From Haloglomus halophilum (lineage in GTDB: Archaea > Halobacteriota > Halobacteria > Halobacteriales > Haloarculaceae): a stretch of 64,000 bases of DNA. The notes below the pieces were generated by a model that saw only the letters and a list, made by a program, of their open reading frames with translations, had not been told where the DNA came from and searched no databases. The number at the start of each line of letters is the position of its first letter. Position 1 is the stretch's first letter. The translations under genes were made by a program, and so were the position numbers. The stretch is from the NCBI RefSeq assembly GCF_024298885.1, contig NZ_CP101166.1, forward strand, positions 2,108,001 through 2,172,000, read 5' to 3'. Of the stretch, positions 57,976 through 64,000 are shown piece after piece.

Positions 57976-58704
57976 ATGACCACGACGACCGGACTGGACG
58001 CCGTCCGACGGACCGGGCGCCCGCTGGACGAGCACGGCGCCCCCCGCGAAGGGCCGGTGCTCGAACTCGACCCGGAGAGCGAGGCCGCTGCGCTCCTCCG
58101 GGACGCCCCACGACCGCTGGCGTCGAACCCCGGGGCTGGGACGTGGGGGACGCTGCTCTCCCGTCCCGACGCGGGGCACACCGACGCCCCGGAGCTGCTC
58201 CAGTGGCTGGGGCCGGACGCGGGGCAGCCGCCGGTCCACCGGCATCCGGCGCCGGAGCGGTTCGCGGTGCTGCGTGGACGGCTGACGGTCGTCCGCGACG
58301 GCGAGGAACATCGGCTCGACCCCGGCGACGCCGTCACGGTTCGTCCCGGGGTCGAACACGCCTTCCGCAACGACACCGACGGCGTCGTTGCCTTCCGGGC
58401 CGAACTCCCGTCGATGCGGACCGTCCTGTCCCTGTACACCACCTGGGGACTCGACCACGAGGGCGCCTTCGCCGCCGACGGCGGGTTCGGCGAGCCGGGG
58501 CCCCTGCACGGGCTGGTCCTCAGCGAGGACGTGTACGACGACACCACGATGACGGCTGCGCCGGTCGCCCTCCAGCGACTGCTCTGGGCCACCGCCGGCC
58601 GCGTCGCGCGGGCGCTGGGATACACGGGCATCGACCGTTCGTACCTCGAGGACGCGTTCTGGCGCCGGCACGTCGAACAGCCGATGCTGACACCGTCGGA
58701 CTGA
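57976..58704 (+). CDS. cupin-domain protein
   Basis: 242 residues. The cupin core has QPPVHRHPAPERFAVLRGRL as motif 1 and LDPGDAVTVRPGVEHAFRND as motif 2. Metal ligands H-x-H and a later His are present, with an Glu in PERF. N-terminal 60 residues contain an Asp/Glu-rich stretch; the C-terminal 80 residues are helical (MTAAPVALQRLLWATAGRVA). The family includes dioxygenases and isomerases as well as non-enzymatic ligand binders. It shares a promoter region with the divergent bat-type regulator. The reaction is not known. Confidence 0.8.
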   Translation: MTTTTGLDAVRRTGRPLDEHGAPREGPVLELDPESEAAALLRDAPRPLASNPGAGTWGTLLSRPDAGHTDAPELLQWLGPDAGQPPVHRHPAPERFAVLRGRLTVVRDGEEHRLDPGDAVTVRPGVEHAFRNDTDGVVAFRAELPSMRTVLSLYTTWGLDHEGAFAADGGFGEPGPLHGLVLSEDVYDDTTMTAAPVALQRLLWATAGRVARALGYTGIDRSYLEDAFWRRHVEQPMLTPSD

Positions 58705-59061
58705 ACGGGTCGGTGCTGGCTGGAGTGATTCCCAGCCTCCCGACACAGCTCGGCACCAGCGGCCTGGTCGCGTCGGCGACCGGCGCAGTCCACTGGCGTG
58801 GCGCCGTCAGCGGATACTGGCTCGTGGTCCCGAACCCCGGATGGGCCTTCCATCCAGAAGGGGACGACCGTCCCGGCGGCGAACATCAGGGCCGCCGTCA
58901 GGTAGCACGCCGCCTCCATGTACACGAACCCCATCGTCGGGGTCCCCCGGCCGACCGGTACGCGCGTCACGCCGAGGAGCGGCCGTTTTAACCCCCCGCC
59001 CGGTCTGCCACAGGGTGTGACAGGACATTCGCCTTCGGCTCTACGGAAGGGTGGGTGACAG
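58705..59061. other. intergenic, no secure gene
   Basis: About 357 bases. On the minus strand a frame starting near 58970 begins MGFVYMEAACYLTAALMFAA, a membrane-helix-like opening, but it runs into low-complexity sequence opposite the cupin gene and is not supported as a whole. A short membrane protein or a remnant could exist here. Confidence 0.35.
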
Positions 59062-61284
59062 ATGCCGAAATCGCTGGAGCGCGACCTCGGACTCTACGCG
59101 ACGATCACGATCAGCATCGGGGCGATGATCGGGAGCGGGATCTTCGTCCTCCCGGGGCTCGCGGCGAAGAAAACCGGACCAAGCGTCATCTTCGCGTACC
59201 TGCTCGCGGGGCTGATTGTGCTGCCGGCGGCGCTCTCGAAATCCGAGATGGCGACGGCGATGCCCGAGGCTGGGGGGACCTACCTGTACATCGACCGCGC
59301 GATGGGGCCGTTGCTCGGGACCATCGCCGGAATCGGTGCGTGGTTCTCGCTGGTGTTCAAGAGCGCGTTCGCCCTCGTCGGGCTCGGGGCCTACGTGCTC
59401 GTCCTCGTGTCGGTCCCGAGCAGCTATCTGGTCCTCCTCAGCCTCGGGCTCGGGGTCCTGCTCGTCGTCGTGAACGTCGTCGGCGTGAAACAGAGCGGTC
59501 GTCTCCAGGCGTTCGTCGTCAGTCTCGTCTTCCTGTCGCTCGCCGCGTTCGTGCTCTCCGGGATGACGAACGTCGTGAACGCGAACTTCCGGCCGTTCAC
59601 GACCCACGGGAACGGTGGGATTCTCGCCGCGACGGGGTTCGTGTTCGTCTCCTACGCCGGCGTGACGAAGATCGCCAGCGTGGCCGAGGAGGTAGAGGAC
59701 CCCGGCCGCAACATCCCCATCGCCATGATCGGCTCCGTGCTGCTGATGATGGCCGTCTACACCCTGACCGTGTTCGTCGTCGTCGGCGTCTCGCCACCGG
59801 CGGAGCTGATGAGCAACGACATGCTGACCCCGATGGCGCTCGCCGCACGCCAGTTCGCCGGGCGGTGGGGGGAACTCGCCGTCGCGGCCGTCGCGGTCCT
59901 CGCACTCACGAGCATGGCGAACGCGGGGCTCCTCTCGTCGTCGCGGTTCCCGTTCGCGATGAGTCGCGACCAGTTAGCTCCAGAGCGGTTGAAGGAGGTC
60001 CACCCTCGCTTCAAGACCCCGATGATATCCGTCCTGCTTACCGGGGGACTCCTGCTTGGGCTCATCGCGTTCTTCCCCGTCCGGGACCTGGCGAAACTCG
60101 CAAGCGCGTTCAAGATCCTCATCTTCACGTTCATCAATGTCGCGCTGATAGCGTTCCGCGAGAGTTCCCTCGAGGATTACTCCCCAGAGTTCACGTCGCC
60201 GGCATACCCCTGGGTGCAGCTGTTCGGTATCGTCGGGGGGGTCGTGCTGCTCACCCAGATGGGCTGGGTGGCGATAGGGGGTGCTATCGGAATCGTCCTG
60301 ATGGGAGTCGTATGGTACGTCGCCTATGCGCGTACGAAGACCGACCGCCAGGGAGCCGCCCTCGATGCCGTTCGTCGGTCTGCGGACGCCGAATCGCTGT
60401 CACAGGTCGAGGACGCGTTCGTGGACGGCGACGGAACCGTCCTCGTCGCGATGGACGAGGAGACGACCCAGCGTCGGGAACGGACGCTGCTGGCTGCCGC
60501 GGCGAGCGTCGCGGCGCAACGCCAGGGCGAGGTCCATGCGGTACGGTTCGAGGCCGTCCCCGAACAGCTCACGCTCTCGTCGGCCACGGCGATGAGTGAG
60601 TCGGACCGCGAGTTCGAGCAGGAGACGCGGGACCTGGCCGCCGACCTCCCCGTCCCGGTCCAGGCCCACGAGATCGTCAGCCATGACCTGCGGCGGGCGG
60701 TGGTCAACTACGCCGAGGACATCGACGCCGACCTGCTGCTCGGCGAGTGGGAGCCCGAGCGTTATCACGCGGAGCTGCTCGGCAGCGACGTCGACTGGTT
60801 CATGGAGAATGCCCCCTGCGATACGGTGTTCCTCCGCGACCGGGGGATGGACGATGTTACCGACGTGACGGTCATCACCCGGCGTGGCCCGTACCGGCCG
60901 CTCAAGGTCACACTCGCGGATGCCATCGCCGTCCAGTACGATGCCCAGGTCCGGTTCCTCACGGCCATCGCCGAGGAGGCGCCGGAGGAACGGGAGACGG
61001 CGGCCCGGGACTACCATCACAGTCTGGAAGCCCTCTGTGAGGCCCCGACGACGAGCGAGGTGGTCAGAGCCAGGGATGTCATCGAGGGCCTCCTCTCGGC
61101 CGCACAGGACACCGATGTCGCCATCGTCGGAACGGTCGCCCACTCCCGGGTCCACGAGTTCGCGTTCGGCGACCCGGCGACGGATCTCAGCGACCGACTG
61201 CAGGCGACCGTGCTCCTGGCACACCCGCGCGAGCTGAAGAGTCGGAGCTTCGTCCGTGCGCTCGTCGAACGGCTCGCGTTCTGA
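59062..61284 (+). CDS. APC-family amino acid permease fused to UspA domains
   Basis: 740 residues. The first 430 form an APC superfamily permease with twelve helices and the family opening ISIGAMIGSGIFVLPG, plus EAGGTYLYIDRAMGP. Residues about 455-595 and 600-738 are two universal-stress-type Rossmann domains (VLVAMDEETTQRRERTLLAA; VTVITRRGPYRPLKVTLADA). Nucleotide-binding loops (GxxG...S/T) are partly altered. Such permease-Usp fusions are common in haloarchaea and are thought to couple transport to the cell's energy or stress state. The transported amino acid cannot be inferred. Confidence 0.9.
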   Translation: MPKSLERDLGLYATITISIGAMIGSGIFVLPGLAAKKTGPSVIFAYLLAGLIVLPAALSKSEMATAMPEAGGTYLYIDRAMGPLLGTIAGIGAWFSLVFKSAFALVGLGAYVLVLVSVPSSYLVLLSLGLGVLLVVVNVVGVKQSGRLQAFVVSLVFLSLAAFVLSGMTNVVNANFRPFTTHGNGGILAATGFVFVSYAGVTKIASVAEEVEDPGRNIPIAMIGSVLLMMAVYTLTVFVVVGVSPPAELMSNDMLTPMALAARQFAGRWGELAVAAVAVLALTSMANAGLLSSSRFPFAMSRDQLAPERLKEVHPRFKTPMISVLLTGGLLLGLIAFFPVRDLAKLASAFKILIFTFINVALIAFRESSLEDYSPEFTSPAYPWVQLFGIVGGVVLLTQMGWVAIGGAIGIVLMGVVWYVAYARTKTDRQGAALDAVRRSADAESLSQVEDAFVDGDGTVLVAMDEETTQRRERTLLAAAASVAAQRQGEVHAVRFEAVPEQLTLSSATAMSESDREFEQETRDLAADLPVPVQAHEIVSHDLRRAVVNYAEDIDADLLLGEWEPERYHAELLGSDVDWFMENAPCDTVFLRDRGMDDVTDVTVITRRGPYRPLKVTLADAIAVQYDAQVRFLTAIAEEAPEERETAARDYHHSLEALCEAPTTSEVVRARDVIEGLLSAAQDTDVAIVGTVAHSRVHEFAFGDPATDLSDRLQATVLLAHPRELKSRSFVRALVERLAF

Positions 61285-61332
61285 AGGGGCCCCGGTCGAC
61301 CGCTCGGTCTCCGGGCTGGTGTGGCCCACCAG

Positions 61333-61719
61333 TCAGGAGGTCGGTCCCGCCAACCGGGGGCGTTCCGCGGTGGCCACGTCGGTCCACTCCTCGGCCCAGT
61401 CGCCCAGTTCCGAGAGGGCATCGTCGAGCGCTTCGCCTTTCGGCGTGAGGCTGTAGTAGACGGCGACCGGTGCTGCCTCCTCCATCCGGCGCTCGACGAT
61501 GTCCGCCTCGGCCAGGCCATCGAGCGCGTCGGAGAGCGTCTTCGAGCGGGCGTTCGTCGCGCGCTTGAGCTCGTTGAAGCGCTGCTCGCCGTCCTGGAGC
61601 GCGTGGAGGATGTTCAGTCGCCACGGCGTCCCGACCTGCTCGATGGCGTGGACGACGGGGCAGGCCGATTCGTTGCTGGCGCGAATCTCCTCCTGGCGGG
61701 CGTCGGTCTCTGCGGTCAT
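61333..61719 (-). CDS. HxlR family winged-helix regulator
   Basis: 128 residues with the HxlR winged helix: SACPVVHAIEQVGTPWRLNI, QRFNELKRATNARSKTLSDA, LDGLAEADIVERRMEEAAPV and the wing VYYSLTPKGEALDDA. The single Cys at residue 20 (ACPVV) is the common position for redox or aldehyde sensing in this family. It converges on the APC-Usp permease gene. A start at 61719 gives a polar 15-residue tail before the domain. The target is unknown. Confidence 0.88.
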   Translation of the reverse strand: MTAETDARQEEIRASNESACPVVHAIEQVGTPWRLNILHALQDGEQRFNELKRATNARSKTLSDALDGLAEADIVERRMEEAAPVAVYYSLTPKGEALDDALSELGDWAEEWTDVATAERPRLAGPTS

Positions 61720-61843
61720 GGCTGTGTTCGATGGGACGGGGCCACGGGGACCGCTCCTCGGAGCCCGTCCCGGTCGGGTGGACCAACGCCGGACCGGTGA
61801 TTAAGCGCTTGGCGAAACCAGTTGCTCTAACTCTCCTGACACG

Positions 61844-62776
61844 TCAGCCGCCGGCCTCCAGCGAGACCGCGAGCCCGTCCTCGACGACCGCGGTCAGCGG
61901 CTCGTCACCGTCCTCGACCGCGATGGCGACCTCGAACGGCGCCGTCGACCGCACGTCGAGCGCGTCGGCGTCGACCACGAACCCGAGGTCCCACAGCGGT
62001 GTCTCCCGGACGGCCACGCCGGTGCGGTGGAGGCGTCCCGTCACCGCCGGGCGGGTCAGCAGCACCACGCCGACGGGCAGGAAGCTGTAGAAGCTGCACC
62101 GCTCGCAGTCGACGTAGACGAGCGCCGGGTGGTCGCTGGCGAAGTACTCCTCGTACCGGTCCAGCCCCTCGATGACGCCGACGCAGGTACCCTCCTCGGT
62201 GGCGGCACCGGTGAACTCCCGGGCGATCCGCCCGGCGCAGAACGGGCAGACCTCGTCGAGCGCACACGACCAGATGAGCCGGGTCCGGCGGTCGAACGCC
62301 GCGACGACGCCCTCCGGGTCCCGGTCCGCGACGCCGCCGGGGTCGAACGGCCACTCCAGGGCCCGGTTCCCGCAGTCGGGACACCGGACCCGACCGATGC
62401 AGTCGGTTCCGTACTCGAAGGTGAGCCCCGACCCACAGGCACGGCAGTCCGCGGCCAGCCCGAACGGCTCGACGGTCGTCTCCTCGTGGAAGACGCCGCT
62501 CTGGATGGCGTCCAGCACCCGGTGGCCGGGGTACTGCAGCTCGTACCCCTCGTCGGTCGCGACGACGAAGTGGTCCTGAAGCTTCCCGAGGTGGTAGTTG
62601 AACCGCCCCGAATCCCGCTCGTCGACGGCCTTCCGGAGTTCCGCGAACGAGAGCGAGAACCCCGGCGCCTCCCACAGCGCGAGCAGGATCTCCAGCCGGA
62701 GCTCGTGGCTCAGGACGGTGAATGCCGACTCCGCGGCGGCCGTCGGTCGGTCCGTCTCCCCCCGCTCGTGGCTCAT
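61844..62776 (-). CDS. ArsR-type winged-helix protein with zinc-ribbon domain
   Basis: 310 residues. The N-terminal 90 residues form an ArsR-like winged helix (AFTVLSHELRLEILLALWEA; RDSGRFNYHLGKLQDHFVVA). The middle holds Cys pairs CRACG (near 110) and CPDCG (near 132), and later CPFCAGR and CERCSF, giving two zinc sites. The C-terminal strands (LHRTGVAVRETPLWDLGFVV) complete a haloarchaeal regulator layout I recall as DUF7351-type. The HxlR gene at 61333-61719 lies 125 bases downstream on the same strand. DNA target and signal are unknown. Confidence 0.82.
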   Translation of the reverse strand: MSHERGETDRPTAAAESAFTVLSHELRLEILLALWEAPGFSLSFAELRKAVDERDSGRFNYHLGKLQDHFVVATDEGYELQYPGHRVLDAIQSGVFHEETTVEPFGLAADCRACGSGLTFEYGTDCIGRVRCPDCGNRALEWPFDPGGVADRDPEGVVAAFDRRTRLIWSCALDEVCPFCAGRIAREFTGAATEEGTCVGVIEGLDRYEEYFASDHPALVYVDCERCSFYSFLPVGVVLLTRPAVTGRLHRTGVAVRETPLWDLGFVVDADALDVRSTAPFEVAIAVEDGDEPLTAVVEDGLAVSLEAGG

Positions 62777-62882
62777 GCGTGAGTCGTTCTGCTAGTCGAC
62801 GAAAAAGGTTGGTGAGGATGCCCGTTCCCGGACCGGGCACCGGAGGTGGGCGCCGCTGTCCTCCCGGCTGTCCCCCCGGCCG

Positions 62883-64000
62883 TCAGGCGGACTCCGCGAC
62901 CGGGCCGGTCCCGCGGGGAGCGAGGGGGAGCATCGAGAGCACGACCACGACGACGGCCGCGACGCCCGCTGCACCCAGAATCGCCGTCCGGTCGCCCACG
63001 GCGCCGGCGAGGAGGGTGAACGCGACGGGGCCGACTGCCTGACTGACACCGATGGTGGTGGTCTGCAGGCTCATCACGCCGCCCCGGACGTGGTCGGGGG
63101 CCAGGGCACTGACGCCGGCGAACAGCGTGGGCGTCACGAGCCCGTTTCCGGCGCCGAACACGAGGAGCGCGCCGACCAGCAGCGGGAGTTCCCCGGTGAG
63201 CGCGACACCGAGGAAGCCGACCGCGTAGCACGCGAAGCCGGCCGCGAGCAGTTCCGTGCGCGATGCCCGTCCCGCGAGCCGACCGTTCCCCATCGAGACG
63301 GCGGCGGTCACGAGCAACACGGCGCTCGTCACCAGCCCCACGGCCCCGGGCGAGAGGCCGAACGCGGCGTCGAGGTAGAACGGGACGGCGGTGTAGAGCC
63401 CGCCGAACAGGAGGGCGAACGAGACGAACATGACGCCGTAGAGCGCGAGCGCTCGTCGGGTCGGAACCGCCCGGAGCGCCCCCCGAACGTAGCCGGTTTC
63501 GGCAGACGTCGATTCGCGGGTGGCCGAGGCTCCGGCCGACCCACGGTCGTCGAGCGCCACCCAGACGAGGGCGGCAACCGGGAGCGCGAGCGCGTACACC
63601 AGGAACGGCGCGTTCCAGGCTCGCTCGGCGAGGTAGCCGCCGACGAGCGGGTAGACCGCGGTCCCCAGCGACAGCGCCGCCGACGTGACACCCATGACGG
63701 CGTCGTGCCGGGCGCCCTCGTACCGGTCGCCGACGACGGTCATCGCCAGCGCGGCGAACAGGCTGCCGGCGGCGGCCCCCTGGAGGACCCGCAGGCCCAG
63801 CGCCACCGCGAACGCGTCGGTGAAGGCGACGGCCGTCCCGGCCAGTCCGAACAGCACGAGACAGCCCGTCAGGACCGCTCGGCGGCCGACCCGGTCGGCG
63901 AGTGCGCCGACGACAGGGGCCAGGACGATTCCCGGGACGGCGTACAGGGTCACGAGCAGCCCGGCGCTGGACTCGGGGATACCGAACGCGGCCTGTACGC
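62883..64000 (-). CDS. MFS transporter, runs off the window (N-terminus missing)
   Basis: About 372 residues are visible, in frame to the right edge. The MFS motif GALADRVGRRAVLTG marks the loop between helices 2 and 3. About ten further helices follow, with a central acidic/Ser-rich cytoplasmic loop (DDRGSAGASATRESTSAETG). It is an efflux-type or sugar-type permease, but the substrate is unclear. An in-frame GTG at 63953 is not the true start because the preceding codons read VQAAFGIPESSAGLL, the usual helix-1/2 loop. Confidence 0.85.
   Translation of the reverse strand, partial: VQAAFGIPESSAGLLVTLYAVPGIVLAPVVGALADRVGRRAVLTGCLVLFGLAGTAVAFTDAFAVALGLRVLQGAAAGSLFAALAMTVVGDRYEGARHDAVMGVTSAALSLGTAVYPLVGGYLAERAWNAPFLVYALALPVAALVWVALDDRGSAGASATRESTSAETGYVRGALRAVPTRRALALYGVMFVSFALLFGGLYTAVPFYLDAAFGLSPGAVGLVTSAVLLVTAAVSMGNGRLAGRASRTELLAAGFACYAVGFLGVALTGELPLLVGALLVFGAGNGLVTPTLFAGVSALAPDHVRGGVMSLQTTTIGVSQAVGPVAFTLLAGAVGDRTAILGAAGVAAVVVVVLSMLPLAPRGTGPVAESA

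Noticed and set aside
58807..58970. Minus-strand membrane protein starting MGFVYMEAACYL
   Set aside because: Only the first 35 residues look protein-like; the remainder is antisense to the cupin gene with Arg/Ser-rich low-complexity sequence.
1..64000. CRISPR array, rRNA or tRNA genes
   Set aside because: No regularly spaced identical repeats with unique spacers, and no conserved rRNA or tRNA segments were recognised.

Overview
The window is haloarchaeal DNA (class Halobacteria): it is GC-rich, its proteins are rich in Asp and Glu, promoters are archaeal TATA boxes about 25 bases before often leaderless start codons, and many families are typical of this class (HTH bat-type regulators, CPxCG zinc-ribbon miniproteins, DUF5786, DUF3179, archaeal RNase J, Orc1/Cdc6). 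I see no rRNA, tRNA or CRISPR array.

Left chromosomal arm (1-25.1 kb): end of an MFS transporter; a TauE/SafE permease; a flavin disulfide reductase; a leftward DUF59 plus amidohydrolase pair with a divergent zinc alcohol dehydrogenase; a TrkA K+ channel regulator; zinc-ribbon and DUF5786 miniproteins; an Lrp/AsnC regulator; RNase J; an alpha/beta hydrolase; a bat-type regulator; an M20 peptidase broken by two one-base deletions; a NAD(P)H-hydrate epimerase. From 14.9 to 22.6 kb lies a redox/sulfur-flavoured neighbourhood: two DUF3179 proteins, a Cys-Cys membrane protein, a PAS histidine kinase, a second TauE-like permease, a WCAAC thioredoxin and an HxlR regulator, with recurring GGTTACC motifs. 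It is followed by a patatin plus 3-hydroxybutyrate dehydrogenase pair that looks like PHA mobilisation.

Middle (25.2-56.3 kb): very probably one integrated conjugative-type element, or two joined elements. A leaderless tyrosine recombinase opens it, and a two-gene recombinase locus closes it. Inside are a HTH/TumE-like pair (candidate toxin-antitoxin), an AddAB-like helicase-nuclease pair facing an HNH endonuclease, a cargo stretch (amidohydrolase, Tat-exported DUF5602-like protein, beta-propeller, competence-like metallo-beta-lactamase lipoprotein plus DUF3006), a tiny-zinc-ribbon operon, a three-gene cassette (degenerate RecA-fold protein, small protein, PolB2-like polymerase), Orc1/Cdc6, and a six-gene type IV secretion-like operon (VirB2-like pilin to VirB4-like ATPase). 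The octamer TTCCGATA recurs in the intergenic regions of four transcription units between 42.1 and 46.6 kb, suggesting one element-specific regulator or initiator. I could not identify a relaxase, a VirD4-type coupling protein or att repeats.

Right chromosomal arm (56.3-64 kb): a 445 bp MITE-like unit with terminal inverted repeats, a fragment resembling a secretion ATPase N-terminus, a bat-type regulator divergent from a cupin protein, an APC permease fused to universal-stress domains, HxlR and ArsR-like regulators, and an MFS transporter running off the end.
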